A stretch of DNA of 55,858 bases from Candidatus Muproteobacteria bacterium (GTDB lineage Bacteria; Pseudomonadota; Gammaproteobacteria; Acidiferrobacterales; Sulfurifustaceae): assembly GCA_027449605.1 (NCBI GenBank), contig DAIDLH010000131.1, forward strand, positions 1-55,858. Reading direction: 5' to 3'. Position numbers and translations under genes: made by a program. Shown here piece after piece: positions 11,121 to 20,390 of this stretch; within the stretch, counting starts at the first letter, position 1; every line of letters begins with the position of its first letter. The notes under the pieces are model-generated. The model ran no database searches. It was not told where the DNA came from and worked only from the letters and a program-made list of their open reading frames with translations.

Positions 11121-11597
11121 ATGAAGAAAACTCCGATGACCGTGACCGGGGCGGAAAAGCTCAAACTCGAGCTGCAACGTCTCAAGACCGTCGAACGCCC
11201 GCGCATCATCCAGGCGATCGCGGAAGCGCGTTCGCACGGCGATCTTTCCGAGAACGCGGAGTACCACGCGGCCAAGGAGCAGCAGGGTTTCGTCGAGGGG
11301 CGCATCGCCGAACTCGACATGAAGCTCGCCACCGCGCAGGTCATCGACCCGAAAACCGTCAACGCCAACGGGCGCGTCGTGTTCGGCGCCACGCTCAACC
11401 TCATGGACGAACACTCGGGCCAGGAGGTGACCTACCAGATCGTCGGCGACTTCGAGGCCGACATCGCCAAGGGCATGATTTCCATCAGCTCGCCCATCGC
11501 CCGCGCGCTCATCGGCAAGGAGCTGGGCGACCTGGTCGAGGTGCAGGTACCCGGCGGCGTGCGCTCTTATGAGATTCTCGATATTCGATACGTTTAA
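11121..11597 (+). CDS. greA: transcription elongation factor GreA
   Basis: 158 aa, full length. GreA enters the RNA polymerase secondary channel and stimulates cleavage of backtracked transcripts. The N-terminal coiled coil (residues 1-75) has the acidic tip [20 protein letters not shown]; the C-terminal FKBP-like domain has [20 protein letters not shown] and the end [14 protein letters not shown] 11121 is preceded by weak GAGATCGG. A TAAAAT box at 11074-11079 could be a -10, but no good -35 is seen. It is downstream of carB in the usual gammaproteobacterial order. Confidence 0.96.
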   Translation: MKKTPMTVTGAEKLKLELQRLKTVERPRIIQAIAEARSHGDLSENAEYHAAKEQQGFVEGRIAELDMKLATAQVIDPKTVNANGRVVFGATLNLMDEHSGQEVTYQIVGDFEADIAKGMISISSPIARALIGKELGDLVEVQVPGGVRSYEILDIRYV

Positions 11598-11599
11598 AA

Positions 11600-11706
11600 C
11601 TCACCGCAAAGACGCAAAGGACGCAAAGAAAGCAGGAGCGGCGCTGCGCGCCGAAAACCAAGCCTGATTTATTTTTTCCTTTGCGCTCTTTGCGTCTTTG
11701 CGGTGA
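11600..11706. repeat. GCAAAG-word inverted repeat between convergent greA and yhbY
   Basis: Left arm CTCACCGCAAAGACGCAAAG, then GACGCAAAGAAAG; right arm TTTCCTTTGCGCTCTTTGCG, then TCTTTGCGGTGA, around a 45-nt middle. It fills the gap between two converging genes and could fold in either transcript. Confidence 0.9.
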
Positions 11707-11712
11707 AAAGAT

Positions 11713-12006
11713 TTATTCAGGAAGCACCACGCGCGGTTTTTCCGCCGGCCGGTAAATGACCGCCACCCGCCCGATTTCCTGGACCGCCTCGGCGGCGGCG
11801 GCCGCGCAGATCTTGTTCAGCATTTCCGCGCGTGTCTCGCGCTCCACGCCCGGCAGCCGGATCTTGATCAGTTCATGACGCCCGAGCGCCAGTTCGATTT
11901 CCCGGATGACCGCGGGCGTGACGCCGGCATTGCCCACGTGCACCACGGGCTTGCGATGATGCGCCAGGGCCTTGAGATATTTGCGTTGTTTCGGGGTCAG
12001 AGGCAT
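11713..12006 (-). CDS. yhbY: CRM-domain RNA-binding protein YhbY
   Basis: 97 aa, a single CRM (YhbY) domain and nothing else. MPLTPKQRKYLKALAHHRKP starts the fold; the GxxG-like loop is HVGNAGVTPAVIREIELAL, followed by HELIKIRLPG and a C-terminal AVIYRPAEKPRVVLP strand. E. coli YhbY associates with the pre-50S ribosome. It is divergent from rlmE, which modifies 23S rRNA, the standard arrangement for this pair. Confidence 0.94.
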   Translation of the reverse strand: MPLTPKQRKYLKALAHHRKPVVHVGNAGVTPAVIREIELALGRHELIKIRLPGVERETRAEMLNKICAAAAAEAVQEIGRVAVIYRPAEKPRVVLPE

Positions 12007-12009
12007 GTC

Positions 12010-12100
12010 AAATTCGGAATTCAGAATGTGGGATGCGGAATTCTATATAATGTGGATTGACCGGTCATTTCATTCCGCACCCCGAACTCAGCGTTCCGCA
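12010..12100. repeat. ATTCCGCA-word inverted repeat between yhbY and rlmE
   Basis: A left part with GGAATTCAGAATGTGGGATG and CGGAATTC, and a right part with ATTCCGCACCCCGAACTCAG and CGTTCCGCAC. It fills the divergent promoter region. A TATAAT at 12046-12051 lies in the loop and could serve rlmE, but no -35 is evident. The related copy at 14745-14836 has the same words. Confidence 0.75.
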
Positions 12101-12113
12101 CTTTAGACCGCCC

Positions 12114-12737
12114 ATGCCCCGCACTAAAAGCAGCCAGCGCTGGCTCGCGCGGCAGAAAAAGGACGAGTTCGTCAAACGCGCCCGCAAGGAAGGCGCGCGT
12201 TCGCGCGCCATCTACAAACTCGAGGAAATCGACCGCCGCGACCATCTGCTGCGCCCGGGCATGACGGTGGTCGACCTGGGCGCGGCGCCGGGCGGCTGGT
12301 CGCAATACGTGAAAAGCCGCGTCGGCGCCGCCGGAAGGGTGCTGGCGCTGGACATTCTGCCGATGGCGGCGATTCCCGGCGTCGAATTCATCGAAGGCGA
12401 TTTCACCGAACAGCCGGTGCTAGACTTGTTGATGGAGCGATTGCAGGGTCGGGCGGTCGATCTTGTAATCTCGGACATGGCCCCCAATATGAGTGGTGTG
12501 CCCTCCGTCGATCAGGCGCGCAGCATCGGATTGGCGGAACTGGCGCTGGACTTCGCCGACAAAGCGCTGAATCCGGGCGGCGATTTTTTGCTGAAGACCT
12601 TTCAGGGCGCGGGATTCAGCGAGCTGCATGCCGCGATGCGCCGGCGATTCGGCAAGCTCGTTTCGCGCAAACCGCAGGCGTCGCGATCGGAGAGCCGCGA
12701 AATTTATCTTCTGGGAAAGGGGTTTAAGGGCTCCTGA
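12114..12737 (+). CDS. rlmE: 23S rRNA (uridine-2'-O)-methyltransferase RlmE (FtsJ/RrmJ)
   Basis: 207 aa. It methylates a uridine of the 23S rRNA A-loop (U2552 in E. coli). The Rossmann-fold methyltransferase shows the SAM motif VVDLGAAPGGWSQYV, VLALDILPMAAIPGVEFIEG, and VDLVISDMAPNMSGVPSVDQ carrying the catalytic Asp; the K-D-K-E type residues include LLKTFQGAGF and SRSESREIYLL. ATG 12114 matches the family start (MPRTKSSQRWLARQKKDEFV). The longer frame from 12057 runs through repeat DNA and is rejected. It precedes ftsH, the conserved rlmE-ftsH pair. Confidence 0.96.
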   Translation: MPRTKSSQRWLARQKKDEFVKRARKEGARSRAIYKLEEIDRRDHLLRPGMTVVDLGAAPGGWSQYVKSRVGAAGRVLALDILPMAAIPGVEFIEGDFTEQPVLDLLMERLQGRAVDLVISDMAPNMSGVPSVDQARSIGLAELALDFADKALNPGGDFLLKTFQGAGFSELHAAMRRRFGKLVSRKPQASRSESREIYLLGKGFKGS

Positions 12738-12832
12738 TTCCCGTCGTTGTGTGCCGACGGGCGACATAGGAAAATGGATTTATTGAAGACAGGCGCGGCC
12801 GTTTCCGGCGCCGCTAATTTGAGAGGCAAGAC

Positions 12833-14740
12833 TTGAACAATCTCACCAAGAATCTGCTGTTGTGGCTCGTCATCGCCATCGTGCTGATGTCGGTGTTCAA
12901 CAATTTCGGCAACCGCCAGCCGGCGGCGCGCCCGATGGAGTACTCCACCTTCATCCAGAAGGTGCGGCAGAACGAGGTTGATCGCGTCACCATCCAGGGC
13001 CGCGAGGTCAGCGGCAAGCTCAAGAGCAACGAGACGTTCACGACCTATTCCCCCGGCGACCCGGGCATGATCGGCGACCTGATCGATCACGGCGTGGCCT
13101 TCGACGCCAAGCCGCAGGAAGAACAGTCGCTGCTGCTGACCATCTTCATCAACTGGTTCCCGCTGCTGCTGCTGGTGGGCGTGTGGGTGTTCTTCATGCG
13201 CCAGATGCAGGGCGGCATGGGCGGCCGCGGCGCGATGAGCTTCGGCAAGAGCAAGGCGCGCATGCTCTCCGAGGAGCAGAACAAGATCACCTTCGACGAC
13301 GTGGCCGGTGTCGAGGAAGCCAAGGAGGAAGTGGGCGAACTCGTGGAATTCCTGCGCGACCCGTCCAAGTTCCAGAAGCTGGGTGGCCGCATCCCCAAGG
13401 GCGTGCTCATGACCGGCAACCCCGGCACCGGCAAGACGCTGCTGGCCAAGGCCATCGCCGGCGAGGCGAAAGTGCCGTTCTTTTCGATTTCCGGTTCCGA
13501 CTTCGTCGAGATGTTTGTCGGCGTCGGCGCCTCGCGCGTGCGCGACATGTTCGAGCAGGCCAAGAAGCACGCGCCGTGCATCATCTTCATCGACGAAATC
13601 GACGCCGTCGGCCGTCAGCGCGGCGCCGGCCTCGGCGGCGGGCATGACGAGCGCGAGCAGACCTTGAACCAGCTGCTGGTCGAGATGGACGGCTTCGAGG
13701 GCACCGAGGGTGTGATCGTGATCGCCGCGACCAACCGTCCGGACGTGCTTGACCCGGCGCTGCTGCGCCCGGGCCGTTTCGACCGACAGGTGTACGTGCC
13801 GCTGCCGGACATCCGCGGGCGCGAGCAGATTCTCAAGGTGCACATGCGCAAGGTGCCGGTCGCCGACGATGTGGACGCCAACATCCTGGCGCGCGGCACG
13901 CCGGGTTTCTCCGGCGCGGACCTCGCCAACCTCGTGAACGAAGCGGCGCTGTTCGCCGCGCGCCGCAACAAGCGGCTCGTCGACATGGACGATTTCGAGA
14001 AGGCCAAGGACAAGGTGGTGATGGGCGCGGAGCGCCGCTCGATCGTGATGCCGGAGAAGGAACGCATGAACACCGCATACCACGAATCCGGCCACACGGT
14101 GGTGGCGCGGTCGCTGCCCAACACCGACCCGGTGCACAAGGTGACCATCATTCCGCGCGGGCGCGCGCTCGGCGTGACCATGCAGCTGCCGACCGAGGAC
14201 CGCTACAGCCACGACCGCGATAGCCTGCTCTCGACCATCTCGGTGCTGATGGGCGGGCGCATCGCGGAAGAGGTGTTCATGAACCAGATGACCACCGGCG
14301 CTTCCAACGACTTCGAGCGCGCCACCGATCTCGCGCGCAACATGGTCATGCGCTGGGGCATGAGCGACGTGCTCGGCACGCGCGTCTACGGCGACAACCA
14401 GAGCGAAGTGTTCCTCGGGCGCGACGTGATGACGCACAAAAACATGAGCGACGCCGTGGCCGAGGCCGTGGACAAGGAAATCCGCCGCATCATCGACGAG
14501 CAGTACGCGCGGGCGCGCTCGATCATCGAGGAGAACCGCGACAAGGTCGAAACGATGGCGAAGGCGCTGCTCGAGTGGGAAACGCTCGACTCGGAACAGA
14601 TCGAGGACATCATGACGGGCAAGGAGCCGCGTCCGCCGGCGGGACTGGGCGGCTCGCCCAAGGGCGACGCCGGCAGTCCAAAGAAGCCGACCGGCAAGAC
14701 GGTGAAGCCGCGCCTCGACTCGCCCGCCGGCGAACACTGA
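12833..14740 (+). CDS. ftsH: ATP-dependent zinc metalloprotease FtsH
   Basis: 635 aa inner-membrane AAA+ protease that degrades damaged membrane proteins and regulators such as LpxC and sigma-32. It has two N-terminal membrane segments ([16 protein letters not shown] and [20 protein letters not shown]) around a periplasmic loop. The AAA module has Walker [14 protein letters not shown] at about residue 193, Walker [12 protein letters not shown] and second region of homology [20 protein letters not shown]. The protease has zinc motif HESGH at about 417. The start is TTG 12833, chosen for GAGAGG at 12819-12824 and the family N-terminus [10 protein letters not shown]. Upstream is rlmE. Confidence 0.97.
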   Translation: MNNLTKNLLLWLVIAIVLMSVFNNFGNRQPAARPMEYSTFIQKVRQNEVDRVTIQGREVSGKLKSNETFTTYSPGDPGMIGDLIDHGVAFDAKPQEEQSLLLTIFINWFPLLLLVGVWVFFMRQMQGGMGGRGAMSFGKSKARMLSEEQNKITFDDVAGVEEAKEEVGELVEFLRDPSKFQKLGGRIPKGVLMTGNPGTGKTLLAKAIAGEAKVPFFSISGSDFVEMFVGVGASRVRDMFEQAKKHAPCIIFIDEIDAVGRQRGAGLGGGHDEREQTLNQLLVEMDGFEGTEGVIVIAATNRPDVLDPALLRPGRFDRQVYVPLPDIRGREQILKVHMRKVPVADDVDANILARGTPGFSGADLANLVNEAALFAARRNKRLVDMDDFEKAKDKVVMGAERRSIVMPEKERMNTAYHESGHTVVARSLPNTDPVHKVTIIPRGRALGVTMQLPTEDRYSHDRDSLLSTISVLMGGRIAEEVFMNQMTTGASNDFERATDLARNMVMRWGMSDVLGTRVYGDNQSEVFLGRDVMTHKNMSDAVAEAVDKEIRRIIDEQYARARSIIEENRDKVETMAKALLEWETLDSEQIEDIMTGKEPRPPAGLGGSPKGDAGSPKKPTGKTVKPRLDSPAGEH

Positions 14741-14744
14741 TTCG

Positions 14745-14836
14745 AATGCGGAATTCGGAATGCGGAGTGCGGAATGAAAAGCGCACTCCCTTCTGCTTGT
14801 TTTTTATTCCGCATTCCGCACTCGCCATTCCGCATT
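14745..14836. repeat. GCGGAATG-word inverted repeat directly before folP
   Basis: Left arm AATGCGGAATTCGGAATGCG, then GAGTGCGGAATG; right arm CATTCCGCATTCCGCACTCG, then CCATTCCGCATT. The right arm ends 5 nt from the folP ATG and leaves no Shine-Dalgarno. Confidence 0.9.
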
Positions 14837-14841
14837 AATGC

Positions 14842-15690
14842 ATGGCCTTTCTCGACTGTAACGGCCGCAGACTGGATCTCGCACGCCCGGCAGTAATGGG
14901 CATCCTGAACGTCACCCCCGACTCCTTTTCGGACGGGGGTGTTTTTTTGTCCCGCGACAGCGCGGTCGCGCAAGCGCGGCGCATGGTCGCGGAAGGCGCC
15001 GACATCATCGACGTCGGCGGCGAATCCACCCGTCCCGGCGCGCAGCCGGTCAGTCCGCAAGAGGAGATGGACCGCGTCATACCCGTGATCGAGGCGTTGC
15101 ACGGGGAAATTGCGGCGCCGATTTCAATCGACACCTCCAAGCCCGAAGTGATGCGCGCGGCGGTGGCCGCCGGCGCCGGATTCATCAATGACGTGCAAGC
15201 GCTCCGGGCAGAAGAGGCATTGGCAACCGCCGCGGCGCTGAAGGTGCCGGTGTGTCTGATGCACATGCAGGGTGAGCCGCGCACCATGCAGGACGAACCC
15301 CGTTATCGCGACGTGGTCGCCGACGTGCGCGATTTCCTGCGCGCGCGCATGCAGGCGGCGCAGGCGGCGGGAATTCCGGCACAGCGTCTGGTGATCGATC
15401 CGGGATTCGGCTTCGGCAAGACGTTGGAGCATAATCTGGAATTACTGCGCGGCCTGAAAAAACTGCAAGACCTGGGCGCGCCGATCCTCGCGGGACTGTC
15501 GCGAAAATCCATGATCGGCAAGGCGCTGGGTCTGCCGCTCGAGCGGCGCCTGATCGCGAGTGTGGCATTGGCCGTCATGGCGGTGCAAAATGGCGCCCAT
15601 ATCGTTCGGGTGCACGACGTCGGTCCCACGGTCGAGGCGCTGCGCATGTGGCAGGCGGTGTACCCAATCGCAACAAATAGACAGGATTAA
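14842..15690 (+). CDS. folP: dihydropteroate synthase
   Basis: 282 aa TIM-barrel enzyme joining p-aminobenzoate to dihydropterin pyrophosphate in folate synthesis; target of sulfonamides. Signatures: PAVMGILNVTPDSFSDGGVF, GADIIDVGGESTRPGAQPVS, ISIDTSKPEVMRAAVAAGAG, INDVQALR, LVIDPGFGFGKTLEHNLELL, PILAGLSRKSMIG, and GAHIVRVHDVGPTVEALRMW. The ATG directly follows a repeat arm with no ribosome-binding site. The last residues (NRQD) and the stop are provided by another repeat that begins inside the gene. It lies between ftsH and glmM, the usual order. Confidence 0.96.
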   Translation: MAFLDCNGRRLDLARPAVMGILNVTPDSFSDGGVFLSRDSAVAQARRMVAEGADIIDVGGESTRPGAQPVSPQEEMDRVIPVIEALHGEIAAPISIDTSKPEVMRAAVAAGAGFINDVQALRAEEALATAAALKVPVCLMHMQGEPRTMQDEPRYRDVVADVRDFLRARMQAAQAAGIPAQRLVIDPGFGFGKTLEHNLELLRGLKKLQDLGAPILAGLSRKSMIGKALGLPLERRLIASVALAVMAVQNGAHIVRVHDVGPTVEALRMWQAVYPIATNRQD

Positions 15691-15770
15691 CAGGATTAAC
15701 AAGATTAAAAATTCAAAAAAACTTTGAAAGTAATCCTGTCAATCCTGAGAAATCCTGTTAATCCTGTCTA
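15679..15770. repeat. CAGGATTAA-word inverted repeat between folP and glmM
   Basis: Left arm ACAGGATTAACAGGATTAAC, then AAGATT; right arm TAATCCTGTCAATCCTGAGA, then AATCCTGTTAATCCTGTCTA. The left arm overlaps the end of folP and supplies its TAA stop. Confidence 0.9.
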
Positions 15771-15801
15771 AACGGATATTTTGTACGAGGGGAATGTCTC
15801 A

Positions 15802-17163
15802 ATGAGCAAGCAACGTCGCTTCTTCGGCACCGATGGCGTCCGCGGCAGGGTCGGCGACGAGCCGATCACGCCGGAAACCGTGCTCAAGCTCGGCTGGGCC
15901 GCCGGTTGCGTTCTTGGCAAAGGCGCCACCGCCGACCACGCCAAGATTCTCATCGGCAAGGACACGCGCGTCTCGGGTTATCTCCTGGAGTCGCTGCTCG
16001 AGGCCGGACTGTCCGCCGCCGGCGTGGACATCCGCCTGCTCGGGCCCATGCCCACGCCGGCGATCGCCTATCTCACGCGCACCGCGCGCGCCCGCGCCGG
16101 CATCGTGATCTCGGCTTCGCACAATCCCTACGACGACAACGGCATCAAGTTCTTTTCCTCCGAGGGCACCAAGCTGCCCGACGACGTGGAGCTGGCCATC
16201 GAAGAGATGATGCAGCAGCCGCTGACGACGGCCGGTCCCGCGACGCTCGGCAAGGCCAAGCGTTATGACGACGCCGGCGGTCGTTACATCGAATTCTGCA
16301 AGAGCACCTTCCCGCACCGCATGAGTCTTGAGGGCCTCAAGATTGTCGTGGACTGCGCCAACGGCGCGGCCTATCACATCGCGCCGCTGGTTTTCAGCGA
16401 GCTCGGCGCCGAAGTGGTGGCGGTCGCCAACGAACCGGACGGCTTCAACATCAACCGCGAGTGCGGCGCCACCTTCCCGATTTTTCTCAAGAAGACCGTG
16501 CTGGCGCACAAGGCCGATCTCGGGCTGGCGCTCGACGGCGACGGCGACCGGGTGATCATGGTGGACAGCCGGGGCGATATCGTGGACGGCGATCACCTGC
16601 TTTACATCATCGCCGCCGATCGCCAGCGGTCGGGGCGGTTGCGCGGCGGCGTCGTCGGCACGCTCATGAGCAATCTGGGCCTGGAACACGCCTGCGGAAA
16701 GATGAACGTTCCCTTCAGGCGCGCGGCGGTCGGCGACCGTCACGTGCTGAGCATGCTCATCGACCAGGGCTGGGATCTGGGCGGAGAGACCTCCGGCCAT
16801 ATCATCTGCCTCGATCGCGCCACCACCGGCGACGGCATCATCGCCGCGCTGCAGGTGCTGGCGGCGATGCGCGAGTCCGGCAAGACCCTGGCCGAGATGA
16901 GAAGCGGTCTCGAGATCTATCCGCAGACCATGATCAACGTACGCATGAAACGGCGTTTCGACGTCAAGGAGTCCGCTTCCGTGCAGCAGGCGATCAAGGC
17001 TGTTGAAAGCGAGCTGGCGGACAATGGGCGCGTGGTGCTGCGCGCCTCCGGCACCGAGCCGGTGGTGCGCGTGATGGTCGAGGGCCGCGACGCCGTGCAG
17101 GTCGAGCGCCTGACCCGTCGTCTCGCCGACAGCGTCCAGCGCGCCGCCGAAGAAGCCGCCTGA
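15802..17163 (+). CDS. glmM: phosphoglucosamine mutase
   Basis: 453 aa. It converts glucosamine-6-phosphate to glucosamine-1-phosphate for UDP-GlcNAc, feeding peptidoglycan and LPS. Signatures: [20 protein letters not shown], phosphoserine loop [20 protein letters not shown], metal loop [14 protein letters not shown], sugar loop [16 protein letters not shown], and phosphate loop [21 protein letters not shown] 15802 is preceded by GAGGGG at 15787-15792. A TTG at 15781 in the same frame is rejected. Confidence 0.97.
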   Translation: MSKQRRFFGTDGVRGRVGDEPITPETVLKLGWAAGCVLGKGATADHAKILIGKDTRVSGYLLESLLEAGLSAAGVDIRLLGPMPTPAIAYLTRTARARAGIVISASHNPYDDNGIKFFSSEGTKLPDDVELAIEEMMQQPLTTAGPATLGKAKRYDDAGGRYIEFCKSTFPHRMSLEGLKIVVDCANGAAYHIAPLVFSELGAEVVAVANEPDGFNINRECGATFPIFLKKTVLAHKADLGLALDGDGDRVIMVDSRGDIVDGDHLLYIIAADRQRSGRLRGGVVGTLMSNLGLEHACGKMNVPFRRAAVGDRHVLSMLIDQGWDLGGETSGHIICLDRATTGDGIIAALQVLAAMRESGKTLAEMRSGLEIYPQTMINVRMKRRFDVKESASVQQAIKAVESELADNGRVVLRASGTEPVVRVMVEGRDAVQVERLTRRLADSVQRAAEEAA

Positions 17164-17249
17164 TTCCCTCCTGAAATTGCATTCTCGGGCCGGCCTCGGT
17201 AACATCGCGCCCGTTTTTCAGCCGAATCGAGACGAAAAGGGGAGCCCCG

Positions 17250-18008
17250 ATGGGAATGCGCCGGCCGCTGGTGGCGGGTAACTGGAAGATGAACGGTTCG
17301 CGGATCGAATCCGCCGCGCTCCTGGACGGGGTCAAGAAAGGCGTGAGTTCCGCTTCCCGGGCCGAAGTGGCCGTGTGTCCTCCGTATATTTTGATACCGC
17401 TCGCCGCCGAGAAACTGGCCGGCAGCGCCGTCGCCTGGGGCGGGCAGAATCTGTCGGCGCACAAATCCGGGGCCTATACCGGCGAGATCGCCGGTCCGAT
17501 GCTCAAGGATTACGGATGTACTTATGTTATCGTCGGCCATTCCGAGCGGCGCACGCTCTACGGCGAGACCGACGCGCTGGTGGCGGAAAAATACGCCGCC
17601 GCGCAGGCCGCGGGCCTGGTCCCGATCCTGTGCGTCGGCGAAACGCTCGCCGAGCGCGAAGCCAACCGGACCGAAGCGGTCGTGGCGCGTCAGCTGGACG
17701 CGGTGATCGACAAGCACGGCATCGGCAGTTTCAGGAACGCCGTGATCGCCTATGAGCCGGTCTGGGCCATCGGCACCGGCAAGACCGCCACGCCGCAGCA
17801 GGCGCAGGACGTGCACCGCTTCATCCGCAGCCGGCTGGCATCCCATGACGAAGCGGCGGCGGATAACACGCGCATTCTTTACGGCGGCAGCATGAAAGGC
17901 TCCAACGCGAAGGAGCTTATGGCCCAGCCCGACATCGACGGCGGTTTGATCGGCGGCGCATCGTTGCAGGCGGAGGAGTTTCTCACGATCTGCCGCGCCG
18001 CCGGCTGA
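17250..18008 (+). CDS. tpiA: triosephosphate isomerase
   Basis: 252 aa TIM barrel that interconverts dihydroxyacetone phosphate and glyceraldehyde-3-phosphate in glycolysis and gluconeogenesis. Catalytic Lys lies in RPLVAGNWKMNGSR, electrophilic His in YVIVGHSERRTLYGE, catalytic Glu and flexible loop in IAYEPVWAIGTGKTATPQQA, and phosphate-binding ILYGGSMKGSNAKELMAQPD and DGGLIGGASL. ATG 17250 follows GGGGAG at 17240-17245. It directly precedes secG, a common pairing. Confidence 0.97.
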   Translation: MGMRRPLVAGNWKMNGSRIESAALLDGVKKGVSSASRAEVAVCPPYILIPLAAEKLAGSAVAWGGQNLSAHKSGAYTGEIAGPMLKDYGCTYVIVGHSERRTLYGETDALVAEKYAAAQAAGLVPILCVGETLAEREANRTEAVVARQLDAVIDKHGIGSFRNAVIAYEPVWAIGTGKTATPQQAQDVHRFIRSRLASHDEAAADNTRILYGGSMKGSNAKELMAQPDIDGGLIGGASLQAEEFLTICRAAG

Positions 18009-18032
18009 TGTGACAGGACGAACGGAGCGAAT

Positions 18033-18380
18033 ATGAGAGACCTGGTACTGGTGATTGACGTGATCTCGGCCGTGGGCCTGATCGGCCTGATCCTGCTGCA
18101 GCAGGGCAAGGGCGCGGACATCGGCGCGGCTTTCGGCAGCGGCGCCTCGCAGACGCTGTTCGGCAGCCGCGGCTCGGCCAATTTCCTGACGCGCGCGACC
18201 GCGATCCTGGCGACGGTGTTCTTTCTTTCCAACCTCGGGCTTGCCTGGTTGTACGCCAAGCAGGCCGCGCCGACGAGCGTGACGCGCAGCGTGGTCACGG
18301 AGCAGCCGGCGAAAACGGAAGCGCCGACGCCGCCGGCGGAAGCGCCCGCCGCGCCTAAGGCGCCGGAAGTGCCGAAGTAG
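18033..18380 (+). CDS. secG: preprotein translocase subunit SecG
   Basis: 115 aa inner-membrane subunit of SecYEG. Two membrane helices (VLVIDVISAVGLIGLILLQQ and AILATVFFLSNLGLAWLYA) flank the family loop GKGADIGAAFGSGASQTLFG, then GSANFLTRATA. The C-terminal 30 residues are Pro/Ala/Glu-rich and probably disordered. It sits between tpiA and tRNA-Leu, as in most gammaproteobacteria. No terminator with a clear T-tract separates it from the tRNA. Confidence 0.94.
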   Translation: MRDLVLVIDVISAVGLIGLILLQQGKGADIGAAFGSGASQTLFGSRGSANFLTRATAILATVFFLSNLGLAWLYAKQAAPTSVTRSVVTEQPAKTEAPTPPAEAPAAPKAPEVPK

Positions 18381-18436
18381 TAAAAAGTAGTAGAATAATC
18401 CGCTACCGTCTTTCGGCGGTTCTGCATATCTCATCA

Positions 18437-18521
18437 GCCGACGTGGTGAAATTGGTATACACGCTACCTTGAGGTGGTAGTGGCGAAAGCCGTGAGAGTT
18501 CGAGTCTCTCCGTCGGCACCA
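18437..18521 (+). tRNA. tRNA-Leu(GAG)
   Basis: Acceptor stem GCCGACG pairs with CGTCGGC, the discriminator is A and the CCA is encoded (18519-18521). The anticodon stem CTACC/GGTAG encloses loop TTGAGGT, giving anticodon GAG. A long class II variable arm (TGGCGAAAGCC plus flank) and a T-arm GAGAGTTCGAGTCTCTC are present. 85 nt, no intron. It stands between secG and nuoA as in related genomes. Confidence 0.96.
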
Positions 18522-18654
18522 TTTTTCAAATTTCCTGCCCCTATGTTTCAAGCGCGCGCGAAGTCTGCATCCGCGTTTATCAATAGGCGTTCTTTATACC
18601 CCCAAAAGTATCATAACCCTTTGAAGAGCATCAGATTGTGACCTGGTTGTTTGC

Positions 18655-18684
18655 TTGACATCCTTTGCAGCGAAAGCCTAGACT
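18655..18684 (+). promoter_or_regulatory. sigma-70-like promoter of the nuo operon
   Basis: Perfect -35 TTGACA at 18655-18660 and -10 TAGACT at 18679-18684 with an 18-nt spacer. The predicted start is about 18691, 60 nt upstream of the nuoA ATG at 18752. It is the only good promoter between the tRNA gene and nuoA. Confidence 0.65.
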
Positions 18685-18751
18685 CGCCGGCACATTTAAT
18701 TTTTCATTTTCAACGAGCGGATCGAAATCCGCCGCAAATCCAGGGGGCTTG

Positions 18752-19108
18752 ATGCTGCAAGGTTATCTCCCCATCCTGATTTTTCTCGGCGTTGCCCTGG
18801 TCATGGGCGGCATGATCATCTTCATGGGAAGAATGCTCGGGCCGCATCGCCCGGACAGCGCGAAGCTTTCTCCCTACGAATGCGGCTTCGAGGCGTTCGA
18901 GGACGCGCGCATGAAGTTCGACGTGCGCTATTACCTCGTGGCCATTCTTTTTATCATTTTCGATCTGGAAATCGCGTTCCTGTTTCCGTGGGGGGTGGCG
19001 CTCCGGGAGATCGGCCTGTTCGGCTTCCTTTCCATGATGGTGTTTCTCGGCATCCTCGTGGTTGGCTTCATCTACGAGTGGAAGAAAGGGGCGTTGGAGT
19101 GGGAATGA
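18752..19108 (+). CDS. nuoA: NADH-quinone oxidoreductase subunit A
   Basis: 118 aa membrane-arm subunit of complex I with three helices. The family signature [20 protein letters not shown] lies in the first loop, then [20 protein letters not shown] with the conserved Glu, and a last helix [23 protein letters not shown] 18752 follows GGGGG at 18743-18747 and gives the normal N-terminus [16 protein letters not shown]; the upstream in-frame ATG at 18665 overlaps the promoter region and is rejected. First gene of nuoA-N. Confidence 0.95.
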   Translation: MLQGYLPILIFLGVALVMGGMIIFMGRMLGPHRPDSAKLSPYECGFEAFEDARMKFDVRYYLVAILFIIFDLEIAFLFPWGVALREIGLFGFLSMMVFLGILVVGFIYEWKKGALEWE

Positions 19109-19115
19109 GGTATCC

Positions 19116-19592
19116 ATGGGCATAGAGGGCGTCCTTGAAAAAGGCTGGGTCACGACGCAGGCGGACAAGCTGATCAACGCCGCGCGCACCGGCTCGCTTT
19201 GGCCCATGACTTTCGGGCTCGCCTGCTGCGCCATCGAGATGATGCACGCCGCCGCGTCGCGTTACGACATGGATCGTTTCGGCATCATCTTCCGCCCCAG
19301 TCCGCGCCAGTCGGACGTGATGATCGTCGCCGGCACGCTGGTGAACAAGATGGCGCCGGCGCTGCGCAAGGTCTACGACCAGATGGCCGAGCCGCGCTGG
19401 GTGATCTCGATGGGGTCCTGCGCCAACGGCGGCGGTTATTACCATTATTCCTATTCCGTAGTGCGCGGTTGCGATCGCATCGTGCCGGTGGATGTGTACG
19501 TTCCCGGCTGTCCGCCGACGGCCGAAGCCCTCTTGTACGGCATCATCCAGTTGCAGAACAAGATCCGCCGCACCAACACCATCGCCCGCTGA
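19116..19592 (+). CDS. nuoB: NADH-quinone oxidoreductase subunit B
   Basis: 158 aa peripheral subunit that binds cluster N2, the last iron-sulfur centre before quinone. The four Cys ligands are visible: the adjacent pair in [15 protein letters not shown], one in [19 protein letters not shown] and one in [19 protein letters not shown] 19116 ([20 protein letters not shown]) lies 7 nt after the nuoA stop, with GAGGT just before it. Confidence 0.96.
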   Translation: MGIEGVLEKGWVTTQADKLINAARTGSLWPMTFGLACCAIEMMHAAASRYDMDRFGIIFRPSPRQSDVMIVAGTLVNKMAPALRKVYDQMAEPRWVISMGSCANGGGYYHYSYSVVRGCDRIVPVDVYVPGCPPTAEALLYGIIQLQNKIRRTNTIAR

Positions 19593-19614
19593 TGGCACCC
19601 AGGGAATCCGCACC

Positions 19615-20220
19615 ATGACTGATACGCATCAGGACCTCGCCGCTCACGCCCGGGAAAAATTCGGCGACGCGATCAGCGCCGAGCACGAGTCTCATGGACA
19701 GCTCACGCTGGAAGTGAACCGCGACCGGATCGTCGAGGTCTGCCGCCAGTTGCGCGACGATCCCGCGTTTTCCTTCGAACAACTCATGGACGTGTGCGGG
19801 GTGGATTATCTCGATTACGGCCGCGAGTCGCCGACCGGCCCGCGAAAAGGACCGCGTTACGCCGCGGTGTATCACCTGCTGTCGCTCAGGCATAACCGGC
19901 GCCTGCGCCTGCGCGCGTATCTCGACGACGAGATGCCGCTGATCGCGTCGGTCACAGGAATCTGGAATTCGGCCAACTGGTACGAGCGCGAGGCGTTCGA
20001 CCTGTTCGGCATCGTGTTCGAAGGGCACCCGGACCTGCGCCGCCTGCTCACCGATTACGGTTTCATCGGACATCCGTTCCGCAAGGATTTCCCGCTGATC
20101 GGCCAGGTCGAGATGCGCTACGACGCCGAGAAGCAGCGAGTGGTGTACCAGCCGGTGACGATCGATCCGCGCATACTCGTGCCGCGGGTGATCCGGGAAG
20201 AAGGGTTTGCCAAGGGATGA
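19615..20220 (+). CDS. nuoC: NADH-quinone oxidoreductase subunit C
   Basis: 201 aa, a stand-alone 30-kDa-type subunit, not fused to NuoD as in E. coli. Signature region: [20 protein letters not shown], then [23 protein letters not shown] 19615 is preceded by AGGGA at 19601-19605; the longer frame from 19492 overlaps nuoB and is rejected. The stop at 20218-20220 overlaps an ATGATG that begins a vestigial first copy of the nuoD 5' end. Confidence 0.95.
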   Translation: MTDTHQDLAAHAREKFGDAISAEHESHGQLTLEVNRDRIVEVCRQLRDDPAFSFEQLMDVCGVDYLDYGRESPTGPRKGPRYAAVYHLLSLRHNRRLRLRAYLDDEMPLIASVTGIWNSANWYEREAFDLFGIVFEGHPDLRRLLTDYGFIGHPFRKDFPLIGQVEMRYDAEKQRVVYQPVTIDPRILVPRVIREEGFAKG

Positions 20221-20225
20221 TGCGC

Positions 20226-20253
20226 GTGACTGAGATCGGAAATTACACGATGA
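20226..20253 (+). pseudogene. vestigial duplicate of the nuoD start
   Basis: GTGACTGAGATCGGAAATTA (then CACGATGA) matches the true nuoD start at 20935-20962 at 24 of 28 bases. In frame it reads V-T-E-I-G-N-Y-T-M, against V-A-E-I-R-N-Y-T-M in nuoD. It lies 5 nt after the nuoC stop, where nuoD would be expected to begin. The frame then runs into repeat DNA. It looks like the original nuoD start, cut off by an insertion. Confidence 0.7.
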
Positions 20254-20258
20254 CCGCT

Positions 20259-20288
20259 GTCATTCACGCGAAGGCGGGAATCCAGGCT
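20259..20288. repeat. short GCGAAGGCGGGAATCCAG repeat
   Basis: CTGTCATTCACGCGAAGGCG then GGAATCCAGG resembles the common CATTCCCGCGAAAGCGGGAA intergenic palindrome of proteobacteria. It is a single copy here, inside the nuoC-nuoD insertion. Confidence 0.5.
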
Positions 20289-20390
20289 TTAAATGGCCCA
20301 TGCGCTCCGCGCACGATTGAAAGGCTAATCGCGGGCGGCTCCGCCCCTTCACCCATTCTTAGTCGTGTTGCCTGCGGTGACGCATACTGG

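Noticed and set aside
12023-12051. Full promoter for rlmE using TATAAT at 12046-12051
   Set aside because: The -10 is good but no -35-like sequence lies 16-18 nt upstream; kept only as a remark.
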